A DNA stretch of 64,000 nucleotides, taken from the NCBI RefSeq assembly GCF_020103695.1, contig NZ_JAHXBF010000001.1, positions 310,001 through 374,000 on the forward strand, given 5' to 3'. Source of the stretch: Hyalangium versicolor. GTDB lineage: Bacteria; Myxococcota; Myxococcia; Myxococcales; Myxococcaceae. The position numbers and the translations under genes are program-made. Shown here in pieces: positions 56,476 to 64,000 of this stretch. Position 1 is the first letter of the stretch. Each line of letters begins with the position of its first letter. The notes beneath the pieces were generated by a model. It saw only the letters and a program-made list of their open reading frames with translations. It did no database searches and was not told the origin of the DNA.

Positions 56476-57232
56476 TGCGCTCATCGGCCACACCGGCTTC
56501 GTGGGAGGCAACCTGCTGTGCCAACGGCCTTTCGAGGCGCTCTTCAACTCGAAGAACATCCAGGAGATCCGAGGCAAGGAGTACGACGTGCTCGTCTGTT
56601 CCGGTGCTCCCGCGGAGAAGTGGAAGGCGAACAAGGAGCCGGAGCGGGATTGGGAGATCCTCCAGGGGCTGATGGGGCACCTGCGTGAGGTGTCCGCCCG
56701 CAAGGTCATCCTCATCTCGACGGTGGACGTGTACCCCTCACCTGTCGAGGTGGATGAGGACTCGCTCATCGATTGGGAGAAGGCGGGTGCGTACGGCCGG
56801 CACCGGCGGCGGTTGGAGCTGTTCCTGCAGGAGCGCTTCGACACGCTCGTCGTCCGTCTGCCGGGCCTGTTCGGGCCGGGGCTGAAGAAGAACGTCGTCT
56901 ATGACTTCCTCCATGACAACCGCGTGGAAGCCATCAACTCCGAGGGGGTCTTCCAGTTCTACGATCTGGGCAACCTGTGGCGGGATGTCCAGACGGCGCT
57001 GGCGCATGGGCTTGGCGTGGTGAACTTCACCGCTGAGCCTGTTCGTGTGTCGGAGCTGGCCAGGGAGGCATTCGCAAGGGAGTTCCATCAGCCGATGCCT
57101 GGCCCTGCACGCTACGATCTGCGCAGCAAGCATGCGGCACTGTATGGAGGGCGGAACGGCTACTTCTACGATCGAGGACAGGTGCTTCGAGCGATGAAGG
57201 CGTTCGTCGACTCGAGCCGGAGGCAGGCGTGA
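56468..57232 (+). CDS. Short NAD(P)-binding epimerase-like protein with altered catalytic Lys
   Basis: The 254-residue product has an SDR-like nucleotide-binding motif at its N-terminus (LIGHTGFVGGNL) and ISTVDVYPSP, which replaces the usual SSxxVYG. The expected YxxxK reads YGRHR (in GAYGRHRRRLE), so Lys is Arg. It is shorter than typical extended SDRs. It may bind a sugar nucleotide without redox chemistry or use a variant mechanism. Coupled by overlaps to both neighbours. Confidence 0.8.
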   Translation: MPDALIGHTGFVGGNLLCQRPFEALFNSKNIQEIRGKEYDVLVCSGAPAEKWKANKEPERDWEILQGLMGHLREVSARKVILISTVDVYPSPVEVDEDSLIDWEKAGAYGRHRRRLELFLQERFDTLVVRLPGLFGPGLKKNVVYDFLHDNRVEAINSEGVFQFYDLGNLWRDVQTALAHGLGVVNFTAEPVRVSELAREAFAREFHQPMPGPARYDLRSKHAALYGGRNGYFYDRGQVLRAMKAFVDSSRRQA

Positions 57233-58053
57233 TGAGGATGGCGGCGTCGAACATCGCCTGGGCTCGTTCGGACGAGGCGGAGGTGGCCGGACTGTTGCGC
57301 GAGCTGGGCTTCGAGGGTGTGGAGATTGCCCCCACGGCGGTCTGGGCTCAGCCTCTCCAGGTCAGCGATGCGGAGATCCGGGCCTATCGCGAGTCCTGGG
57401 AGCGGCGAGGCCTGCCCATTGTTGCCATGCAAGCCCTGCTCTTCGGACGGCCCGACCTCACGATCTTCGGTGATGCTACGAAGCGCGCGGAGACGTTCGA
57501 GCATCTCGCGGGGATGATTCGCCTCGGGGGCAAGCTGGGGGTCGGGGCGTTGGTGTTCGGCTCGCCGAAGAACCGGCTGGCCGGCTCATTGTCTCCCTCC
57601 CATGTAGAGGACATCGCGCTGCCGTTCTTCCATGGGCTCGGTCAGCTGGCCGCGGAGCATGGGACGCGCTTGTGCATCGAGCCCAACCCGAGCGTGTACG
57701 GCTGCGATTACGTCACCACCTCTCAGCAGGGGCTGGCACTGGTACGCAAGGTGGGGAGCCCTGGCTTCTGCCTGCACCTGGATGCGGGGGGAATGACGCT
57801 CAGTGGGGAGCCGGTGGATGACGCGTTGCTGGAGGCGCTGCGGGTGAGCCAGCACTTCCATGTCAGCGAGGCCAACCTGGCTCCAATCGGGACAGGCAGC
57901 GTGACGCACGAGCAGTTCGCCGCCGCCCTCAGGCAGGCGAAGTACGAACGGTGGGTCTCCGTCGAGATGCGGGCTCCCCCGGGACCGGTCTGGAGAGAGC
58001 AGCTTCGTGCCGCGCTCACGCACGCACGGCAGGTCTATGGTGCCGCGAGTTGA
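57232..58053 (+). CDS. TIM-barrel sugar phosphate isomerase/epimerase (xylose isomerase-like)
   Basis: The ATG at 57232 has GGAGG 8 bp upstream and overlaps the previous stop by one base; it gives 273 residues. Features of the AP endonuclease/xylose-isomerase-like barrel are ELGFEGVEIAPTAVW, LCIEPNPSVYGCDYV (metal-ligand Glu), FCLHLDAGGM, HFHVSEANLAPIGTGSV and VSVEMR. It probably isomerises a sugar used by the preceding enzymes; the exact substrate is unknown. Last gene of the coupled five-gene module. Confidence 0.85.
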   Translation: MRMAASNIAWARSDEAEVAGLLRELGFEGVEIAPTAVWAQPLQVSDAEIRAYRESWERRGLPIVAMQALLFGRPDLTIFGDATKRAETFEHLAGMIRLGGKLGVGALVFGSPKNRLAGSLSPSHVEDIALPFFHGLGQLAAEHGTRLCIEPNPSVYGCDYVTTSQQGLALVRKVGSPGFCLHLDAGGMTLSGEPVDDALLEALRVSQHFHVSEANLAPIGTGSVTHEQFAAALRQAKYERWVSVEMRAPPGPVWREQLRAALTHARQVYGAAS

Positions 58054-58125
58054 TCCCGATGTAGGACAACCGGGCGAAGCGTTCGAATAAAGGCTCCAGG
58101 GGCCCGTCTGAGGCTTCGTGAACAT

Positions 58126-58141
58126 GGAGCCCGATGGCTCC
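58126..58141. other. Short hairpin upstream of the charged secreted protein gene
   Basis: GGAGCC-CGAT-GGCTCC is a perfect 6-bp stem with a 4-nt loop, 22 bp before the next start. It could end the preceding operon or shape the leader of the next gene. Confidence 0.4.
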
Positions 58142-58163
58142 TCCAGCGCCTAGGATGAACGTC

Positions 58164-58838
58164 ATGAACCGAATCACCACTGCCCTCGCCGCCTCGTTCT
58201 TCATCGCCAGCGCCGCATATGCCCAGCCCCCGCGCAACCGCCAGGAGCGAGCCCAGGACCGCCAGGAGGTCCGCCAGGATCAACGCGCGATTCGGGACGA
58301 CCGGAAGGACCTGGCCGAGCTGCAAGCCGTCCTGAGCCGCTTCGACAATGCGTGGGCCCAGCGCAACGAGCGAGAGATGTCCGCCGTGGAGTCCCGGCTG
58401 CGCGAGCTCCTGCGTCAGGAGCTGGCCGAGGGCAAGAAGGAGATGGCGCAGTCCCAGGCCGAGGTTCGTCGAGACAACCGCGAGGTGCACGGAGACCGGC
58501 GGGAGCTGGGCCGCGACGAGATGTGGGGCAAGCCGGTGGCCTTCGCGAATGATCGCCGGGACCTGAGGGACGACCGCCGCGACCGGCGCGATGACGTGCA
58601 GGATGCGCGCGCGGAGGCGGCTTCTCATCGGACCCGTTCCGCCATTGCCTGGGAGCTGTCCCCGCTCATGGGCAGCCGGAGGCCGGCGGACCTGCAGCGG
58701 ATGCGCTCGCTCATCGTGGATCTCATCGGGCTGGCGCAGCAGGAGATCCAGCAGGACCACAGTGAGCTTCGCGAGGACCACCGCGAGAACCGTGAGGATC
58801 GGCGCGAGACCCGCGAGGATCGGCGCCAGCGCTTCTAA
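58164..58838 (+). CDS. Secreted, highly charged Arg/Asp/Glu-rich helical protein
   Basis: The ATG of MNRITTALAASFF is preceded by TAGGA at 8-bp spacing and gives 224 residues with a clear Sec signal peptide ending AAYA. The mature protein is dominated by Arg, Asp, Glu and Gln, with repeats such as RREDR-like units (ENREDRRETREDRRQRF at the end; RRDLRDDRRDRRDD in the middle), and should be largely helical. I do not recognise a family. It converges on the next gene with overlapping stop codons (4 bases). Confidence 0.75.
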   Translation: MNRITTALAASFFIASAAYAQPPRNRQERAQDRQEVRQDQRAIRDDRKDLAELQAVLSRFDNAWAQRNEREMSAVESRLRELLRQELAEGKKEMAQSQAEVRRDNREVHGDRRELGRDEMWGKPVAFANDRRDLRDDRRDRRDDVQDARAEAASHRTRSAIAWELSPLMGSRRPADLQRMRSLIVDLIGLAQQEIQQDHSELREDHRENREDRRETREDRRQRF

Positions 58839-59272
58839 GGCCGTTGATCGAGCCGCGCGAGGCGCTCGTTGAGCTCCTTGCGCCAGGCCGCCTGGGTGCG
58901 CGCGTTCTCTCGCTGCTGCTCGTAGATGAGCGCCAGCGAGTCCAGGATGGCTTCGTTGAACTCCACCTGTTTGCGCAGCACCTCGTTGATGAATGGCTGG
59001 AAGGCCAGGCGGAAGGCGCGCTTGGCCAGCACCAGCGCCGGACCCACCACCGGGCGGTGTGAGGTGGCGGGCTCCGCGTAGCGCGAATCCTTCTTCTGTC
59101 GTGGCGTCTCCAGCAGGGGCGGCCACTGCGCCTCCGTGGGAGCCCGCTCTGTCCGCTCCAGAGTAGTGCGCAGGGCCTCGCGTGCCTCGGGAGTGGGGGA
59201 GGGGAGTTGCTCGGTCTCAGCGGCGACCGTGGCCGCCAGGGCCGGGTCCGTGAAGAGTTCTTCAGCGCGCAT
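58835..59272 (-). CDS. Small helical protein sharing the Q-x2-FN motif with the giant glycosyltransferase
   Basis: I place the start at the ATG of MRAEELF, which overlaps the upstream glycosyltransferase by 11 bases, giving 145 residues. No signal peptide or membrane helix is seen. Residues about 80-130 include LAKRAFRLAFQPFINEVLRK-type sequence followed by QVEFNEAILDSL, which aligns with six repeats in the 2048-residue glycosyltransferase. It ends with a Glu/Arg-rich helix. The motif may bind a shared partner of the glycan assembly machinery. Confidence 0.75.
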   Translation of the reverse strand: MRAEELFTDPALAATVAAETEQLPSPTPEAREALRTTLERTERAPTEAQWPPLLETPRQKKDSRYAEPATSHRPVVGPALVLAKRAFRLAFQPFINEVLRKQVEFNEAILDSLALIYEQQRENARTQAAWRKELNERLARLDQRP

Positions 59273-60893
59273 GGGTGACTCCTGGACGGCGCAAGGGCTC
59301 CACCAACCGGTGGAGGGCCGCCTCCAGCTTTCCTGCATCGTATGGGATGAGCCGTTCTTCGAGCGCCCGCGCCTCGGGGGATACGGGTGCTGAGGCTTCA
59401 TGTACGGCCCACGCTCGTTGCTGAACGTGAGGCAGTGCGCTCCTCGCCACGAGCGTCGTCGCATCGAGGAACACCGGCGTCGCACGGGTGGTCCGCACGG
59501 CCAGCTCCAGCGACGACGAGCCCGGCAGCGGAGCATCCGCACTCGCGGCGACTGGTAGAGGCTGATCAGGACTGAAGCTCCAGACCGAGAAGCCTTTCTC
59601 CTGTTGCACGCGAGGGCTGACGGTATGCAGGGTCGTGGAGCTCAGCGCCAGCACGCGAGCCTCTGGAAGCTCCTCCGCCAACCTCCGTGTGAGCAGTGAG
59701 GAGGGGGCTCGCGGGTGGCTCACATAGCCTGGGCACACGAGATCAACCCGTTCGGACAGAGGGGGCTCTGTCGTCGGCGCCAAGGATCCCTCGAGGAGGG
59801 GGCGAAGCCCTTCGCGAATCTGCTGGGCCACCGCTTCCTGTCCCAGCGCCGCGAGCCGTGCCCGCTGCCCGGCGATGACCTTCTGGCGTAGCTCGGGCTT
59901 TCGTTCCAGCACCGCCAGCAGCTGCGCCACCTCGAGGGGATCGCGCGTCCTCGTGGCCAGTCCGGCTCCGCCCATCGTCTCGGGCACTGCCGCCGCGCCG
60001 TACGCCACCACCGGCACTCCGCGCTCCATGGCCTCCAACAGCGGCACGCCGAATCCCTCGTGCCGGCTCATCGACAGGTAGGCCGTGGCCACCGCGTAGC
60101 ATGCCGAGAGCTGCGAGGCGCTCACCCGGCCCAGAAGGTGGACGCGTTCCGCTCCCAGCAGCTCCTTCACCCCATGCAGGTACGTTCCATATGGGGTCTC
60201 CCGGTTCAGGTAGCCCGCGATCAACAAGCGGCTCCTCGGCTGATAGAGCCGCTGGTACGCCGCGAACACGCGCATCACGTCGTCGATGCGCTTGCTCGGC
60301 ACCGCTCGCCCCACGAAGAGGATGTTCGCGCAGCCGTCGTCGAACTCCGCCTGGAACGTCGGATCCGGCGGTGCGTGGAACGCGTTCCAGTCCAGCGCGA
60401 ACGGCAGCACCGCCACGTGCGAGAATCCTCCCGCCGTCAGCTCCTCGGCGCTGAAGTGCGAATACGCGTACGCCGCCTCCACGTGCGGCCGCAGCGCCAG
60501 CAGCTCCTCCCTGGCCGCTTCGCATGCCGCCGACACCTTCCGATCGAAGCCCTCGAACAGAGAGGCCGGCGTGACGTTGTGGTACACGAGTGCTTTGCGC
60601 CCAGGGCCCCTCGCGATCAGCGGCACTTGCCGGGACTCGAAGCTGTGGTGGATGAGGAGCACCGAGTCCTCATCTGCCTCCCTTAGCCATGACTCTGCGG
60701 GCCGGACCTGCTCCCGGCACTCCGCATCCCATTGGTCGGCATAGATCTCCGACGCGTAGCCCCAACCCCTCAGGAGCGCCTGGAGGTAGCGCACCTGATT
60801 GCCCACCGCGTCACCCCACGCCAGCCGTGGCAACAGCTGATGGACGGCCCGGACGGGCGATGGTCCGCTGGCACGCCTGCTTTTCCGACGCAT
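59262..60893 (-). CDS. GT4 family glycosyltransferase with C-terminal extension
   Basis: The 543-residue protein (ATG at 60893; an adjacent GTG lies 3 bp upstream) has the GT-B fold: HQLLPRLAWGDAVGNQVRYL at the N-terminus, ILFVGRAVPSKRIDDVM, LLGRVSASQLSACYAVATAY and the nucleotide-sugar binding motif SMSRHEGFGVPLLEAMERG (E-x7-E). The GT4 part ends near residue 385. The remaining 155 residues look like a partial second sugar-binding domain without clear motifs. Divergent from rfbB across a 110-bp gap. Confidence 0.88.
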   Translation of the reverse strand: MRRKSRRASGPSPVRAVHQLLPRLAWGDAVGNQVRYLQALLRGWGYASEIYADQWDAECREQVRPAESWLREADEDSVLLIHHSFESRQVPLIARGPGRKALVYHNVTPASLFEGFDRKVSAACEAAREELLALRPHVEAAYAYSHFSAEELTAGGFSHVAVLPFALDWNAFHAPPDPTFQAEFDDGCANILFVGRAVPSKRIDDVMRVFAAYQRLYQPRSRLLIAGYLNRETPYGTYLHGVKELLGAERVHLLGRVSASQLSACYAVATAYLSMSRHEGFGVPLLEAMERGVPVVAYGAAAVPETMGGAGLATRTRDPLEVAQLLAVLERKPELRQKVIAGQRARLAALGQEAVAQQIREGLRPLLEGSLAPTTEPPLSERVDLVCPGYVSHPRAPSSLLTRRLAEELPEARVLALSSTTLHTVSPRVQQEKGFSVWSFSPDQPLPVAASADAPLPGSSSLELAVRTTRATPVFLDATTLVARSALPHVQQRAWAVHEASAPVSPEARALEERLIPYDAGKLEAALHRLVEPLRRPGVTHAR

Positions 60894-60934
60894 CACGATA
60901 GACTGCGCCTCTATCCCCGGAGCGCAGCCGGCAC

Positions 60935-60972
60935 AAGGTAACCTTGACGTGGCGGAGCCGATCCGATAGCCA
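60935..60972 (+). promoter_or_regulatory. Putative rfb operon promoter with inverted repeat
   Basis: AAGGT-A-ACCTT (60935-60945) runs into TTGACG (60944-60949); TAGCCA follows after 17 bp. The -10 is a weak match. The AGGTA/CCTTGACGT block also occurs before the five-gene module at 53386-53399. Confidence 0.35.
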
Positions 60973-61006
60973 GACCCAATCCCTTGATTTCTCAGAGTAA
61001 GTCGAA

Positions 61007-62026
61007 ATGAACGTCCTGATTACGGGGGGTTGCGGGTTCATCGGCTCCAACCTCGTGAAGTACATCCGCAAGCACCGCCCGGAGTGGAAGGTCGTCAACC
61101 TCGACAAGCTCACGTACGCGGGCAATCTCGAGAACCTCTCCGAGCTCGAAGGCGATCCCAAGCACGTCTTCGTCCGAGGCGACATCGGCAACGGGGAGCT
61201 CATCGAGCACCTGATGGCGCAGCACTCCATCGACGCCATCATGCATCTGGCCGCCGAGAGCCACGTGGATCGCTCCATCCTCGGCCCCGAGGTCTTCGTC
61301 GCCACCAACGTGCTCGGCACCCAGCGCCTGCTCGAGGCGGCCCGCTCGCGCGGCCTCAAGCGCTTCCTCATGGTGTCCACCGACGAGGTGTATGGCTCGC
61401 TCGGTCCCACCGGCTTGTTCACCGAGACGTCTCCGCTCCAGCCGTCGAGCCCGTACTCGGCTTCGAAGACGAGCTCGGACCTCGTCTCGCTGGCCTATCA
61501 CCACACCTTCGGGATGGACGTGGTCGTCACCCGGTGCTCGAACAACTACGGGCGCTATCAGTTCCCCGAGAAGCTCATCCCCCTCATGGTCGCCAACGCG
61601 CTGCACGACAAGCCGCTGCCCGTCTACGGTGATGGCGGCAACGTGCGCGATTGGCTCCACGTGGATGACCACTGCTCCGCGCTCGTCACCGCGCTGGAGA
61701 AGGGCAAGGCCGGCGAGGTCTACAACATCGGCGGCAACTCCGAGCGCAAGAACATCGACATCGTCAAGGCCATCCTCGGCCTGGTCGGCAAGCCCGAGTC
61801 CCTCATCAAGTTCGTCAAGGACCGGCCCGGCCACGATCGCCGCTACGCCATCGATCCCACGAAGATCAAGACGGAGCTGGGCTGGTCGCCCTCGCAGACC
61901 TTCGAGCAGGGTCTGGCCGAGACCGTGAAGTGGTACGTGGACAACTCCGCCTGGTGGGAGCGCGTGATGAGCGGTGCCTACCGTCAGTACTTCGAGACCC
62001 AGTACCGCGCCCGTCTCAAGGGCTAG
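61007..62026 (+). CDS. rfbB: dTDP-glucose 4,6-dehydratase
   Basis: The 339-residue extended SDR enzyme has ITGGCGFIGSNLVKYI, LDKLTYAGNLENL, the active-site STDEVYGSL, YSASK (YxxxK) and SNNYGRYQFPEKLIPL, all hallmarks of RfbB/RmlB. It makes dTDP-4-keto-6-deoxy-glucose, the second step of dTDP-L-rhamnose synthesis. First gene of the rfbBDAC run. Confidence 0.97.
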   Translation: MNVLITGGCGFIGSNLVKYIRKHRPEWKVVNLDKLTYAGNLENLSELEGDPKHVFVRGDIGNGELIEHLMAQHSIDAIMHLAAESHVDRSILGPEVFVATNVLGTQRLLEAARSRGLKRFLMVSTDEVYGSLGPTGLFTETSPLQPSSPYSASKTSSDLVSLAYHHTFGMDVVVTRCSNNYGRYQFPEKLIPLMVANALHDKPLPVYGDGGNVRDWLHVDDHCSALVTALEKGKAGEVYNIGGNSERKNIDIVKAILGLVGKPESLIKFVKDRPGHDRRYAIDPTKIKTELGWSPSQTFEQGLAETVKWYVDNSAWWERVMSGAYRQYFETQYRARLKG

Positions 62027-62045
62027 TCCCCGCCGGAGCTCTCGC

Positions 62046-62957
62046 ATGCGCTTCCTCGTCACGGGTTCCAACGGGCTGGTCGGCAGCCGCGTCTGCGCGC
62101 AGCTGGAGCAGGCCGGACATGAAGTGGTGGGGCTCGGCCGGGGAGGCAAGCGCACTGACGGTGCCTACCGCTACCTGGCCGTCGATCTCACGCTCGAGGC
62201 GGATGTCCTCACCGCCATCGAGTCCGCCTCGCCCGAGGTGATCATCCACCCTGCCTCGATGACCGAGGTGGATGCCTGCGAGAAGAACCCGGAAGCCGCC
62301 TACGCCGCCAACGTCACCGCCGCCGCCGCCGTGGCCAAGGGCGCGCGCCGCGTGGGGGCTCATCTGGTTCACGTCTCCACGGACTACGTCTTCGATGGCG
62401 ACCATGGGCCCTATGACGAGGAGGCCCTGCCCAACCCGCGCGGCGTCTACGCCATCACCAAGCACATGGGTGAGCAGGCCGCACGCGTCTTCGTCCCTGG
62501 CTGCGCCATTGCTCGCACGGCGGTGGTGTTCGGCTGGCCTCCCGCCGGCCGCCCCAACTTCGGCGCGTGGCTGGTGGGCGCGCTCGAGAAGAAGCAGCCC
62601 CTCAAGCTCTTCGAGGATCAGTTCGTCTCGCCCAGCTTCGCAGACAGCGTCGCGGCGATGCTCGTGGAGCTGGGTGTCCGCAAGCTGGGCGGCATCTGGA
62701 ACACCTGCGGTGGCGAGGTGGTCGATCGCTACTCCTTTGGCAAGGCGCTGTGCGAGGTGTTCGGGTTCGATCCGGGCCCCATGAGCCCCTCGAAGCTGGC
62801 GGATCTCAAGCTGGCCAGCCCTCGCCCCCTGCGCAGCGGGCTGAAGGTGGACAAGGTCCGCTCCCAGCTCTCCGCGAAGCCCCTGTCCCTGTCCGAGTCG
62901 CTCGCTCGTTTCCATGCGGCGTGGAAGGCAGCAACCACGCCCTCTCGAGGTGGATGA
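62046..62957 (+). CDS. rfbD: dTDP-4-dehydrorhamnose reductase
   Basis: The 303-residue protein starts [17 protein letters not shown] and has [27 protein letters not shown] and YAITKHMGE (YxxxK), the standard RmlD/RfbD motifs. It performs the final reduction to dTDP-L-rhamnose. The stop overlaps the start region of rfbA. Confidence 0.95.
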   Translation: MRFLVTGSNGLVGSRVCAQLEQAGHEVVGLGRGGKRTDGAYRYLAVDLTLEADVLTAIESASPEVIIHPASMTEVDACEKNPEAAYAANVTAAAAVAKGARRVGAHLVHVSTDYVFDGDHGPYDEEALPNPRGVYAITKHMGEQAARVFVPGCAIARTAVVFGWPPAGRPNFGAWLVGALEKKQPLKLFEDQFVSPSFADSVAAMLVELGVRKLGGIWNTCGGEVVDRYSFGKALCEVFGFDPGPMSPSKLADLKLASPRPLRSGLKVDKVRSQLSAKPLSLSESLARFHAAWKAATTPSRGG

Positions 62958-63838
62958 TGAAAGGCATTGTTCTCGCCGGTGGTTCAGGCACGCGCCTGTA
63001 CCCGCTGACTCGCGTCGTCAGCAAGCAGCTGCTGCCCATCTACGACAAGCCGATGATCTACTACCCCGTCACCACGCTCATGCTGGCCGGGATCAAGGAG
63101 ATCCTCATCATCTCCACGCCCTCGGATCTGCCGCGCTTCCGAGAGCTGCTTGGCACGGGTGAGCAGTGGGGCGTCCGCTTCGAGTACGCCGAGCAGCCTC
63201 GCCCCGAGGGCCTCGCCCAGGCGTTCATCATCGGCCGGCAATTCGTGGGCCAGGACACCTCCTGCCTCATCCTCGGCGACAACATCTTCTACGGTCACGG
63301 CCTGAGCGAACTGGTGCAGCGCGCCGCGAAGCATCCCAAGGGCGCCACCGTGTTCGGCTACTACGTGAAGGATCCCGAGCGCTACGGCGTGGTGGAGATG
63401 GACGCCAACAACCGCGCGCTCTCCATCGAGGAGAAGCCGGCCAAGCCCAAGTCCAACTACGCCGTCACCGGCCTCTACTTCTACGACAACCAGGTGCTGG
63501 ACATCGCCGCCAACCTCAAGCCCTCCAAGCGCGGCGAGCTCGAGATCACCGACGTCAATGCCGAGTACCTGCGCCGCGGGCAGCTCCAGGTCGAGCTCAT
63601 GGGCCGTGGCTACGCGTGGCTCGACACCGGCACCCACGAGTCGCTCATGCAGGCCTCGAACTTCATCGAGATCATCGAGCAGCGCCAGGGCCTCAAGGTC
63701 GCCTGCCCCGAGGAGATCGCCTACCGCATGGGCTACATCAACGCGGCCCAGGTCGCGACGCTCGCCGAGCCCATGCGCAAGAACGAGTACGGCCAGTACC
63801 TGCTCGCGCTCATCAACTCCAAGGGAGCCGTGTCGTGA
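62957..63838 (+). CDS. rfbA: Glucose-1-phosphate thymidylyltransferase
   Basis: The second of two adjacent ATGs (62954, 62957) gives [18 protein letters not shown], the usual RmlA N-terminus, with GAGG at 6-bp spacing. Conserved parts are [39 protein letters not shown] and [10 protein letters not shown]. The 293-residue length is normal. It activates glucose-1-phosphate to dTDP-glucose. Confidence 0.97.
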   Translation: MKGIVLAGGSGTRLYPLTRVVSKQLLPIYDKPMIYYPVTTLMLAGIKEILIISTPSDLPRFRELLGTGEQWGVRFEYAEQPRPEGLAQAFIIGRQFVGQDTSCLILGDNIFYGHGLSELVQRAAKHPKGATVFGYYVKDPERYGVVEMDANNRALSIEEKPAKPKSNYAVTGLYFYDNQVLDIAANLKPSKRGELEITDVNAEYLRRGQLQVELMGRGYAWLDTGTHESLMQASNFIEIIEQRQGLKVACPEEIAYRMGYINAAQVATLAEPMRKNEYGQYLLALINSKGAVS

Positions 63839-64000
63839 AGGTCATCCCCACGGAGATCCCCGGCGTCCTCATCATCGAGCCGAAGGTGTTTGGGGACGAG
63901 CGCGGCTTCTTCCTGGAGACGTTCAACTCCAAGCGCTACGCGGACGCCGGCATCCCCGGGCCCTTCGTTCAGGACAACTACTCGCGCTCCGTGAAGGGCA
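63835..64000 (+). CDS. rfbC: dTDP-4-dehydrorhamnose 3,5-epimerase, 3' partial
   Basis: A GTG start overlapping the rfbA stop by four bases opens a frame running off the window. The 55 visible residues include [13 protein letters not shown] and [13 protein letters not shown], which match the RmlC N-terminus. It completes the rhamnose pathway. Confidence 0.94.
   Translation, partial: MKVIPTEIPGVLIIEPKVFGDERGFFLETFNSKRYADAGIPGPFVQDNYSRSVKG

Overview
The window is very GC-rich DNA with long, tightly packed genes, giant NRPS modules and a large surface-glycan locus. Gene content, gene sizes and lipoprotein-rich predicted proteome suggest a myxobacterium (Myxococcota, probably Cystobacterineae); this is inference, since no rRNA or other marker gene is present. 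I see no tRNA, rRNA, CRISPR array or insertion sequence.

Region 1 (1-15946): the 3' part of a nonribosomal peptide assembly line in two co-directional genes. The first, cut by the window edge, reads (C)-A-T-C-A-T-E. The second reads C-FkbH-T-C-A-T-E-TE. Specificity residues suggest Asn, then an epimerised aromatic or hydrophobic residue, then a glyceryl-type unit loaded by an embedded FkbH domain, then D-Tyr and thioesterase release. A depsipeptide with a glycerate ester is the simplest reading. The two genes share a 1.58-kb, almost identical, purine-rich segment with codon use unlike the rest of the genes.

Region 2 (15968-31607): two lipoprotein serine hydrolases flanking a GIN-type beta-repeat lipoprotein, an orphan sugar-binding protein, a secreted VWA protein, then a GbsR/MarR-type regulator followed by a complete RND efflux set (adaptor, pump, TolC-like channel). 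The regulator's promoter carries a perfect inverted repeat over its -35 box. A membrane-anchored aldonolactone-oxidase-like flavoprotein closes the region.

Region 3 (31877-35125): a fatty acyl-AMP ligase fused to a degenerate epimerisation/condensation-like domain, with no carrier domain.

Region 4 (35369-64000): a surface polysaccharide locus of the ABC-transporter type. It holds Wzm and Wzt; a 2048-residue multi-domain glycosyltransferase with an internal duplication; a methyltransferase/coiled-coil/double glycosyltransferase fusion; a complete GDP-D-glycero-D-manno-heptose gene set (gmhA, hddA and an hddC-gmhB-kinase fusion); a GT-C-like membrane protein; a five-gene overlapping module (flavoprotein, two GT2 enzymes, a short epimerase-like protein and a TIM-barrel isomerase); a further GT4 enzyme with a small partner gene; and the dTDP-L-rhamnose genes rfbB, rfbD, rfbA and the start of rfbC. 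Together these could make, assemble, modify and export a heptose- and rhamnose-containing glycan. The most striking signals here are the reciprocal loss of catalytic residues in the duplicated glycosyltransferase and a helical Q-x2-[FW]-N motif found seven times in two different proteins.
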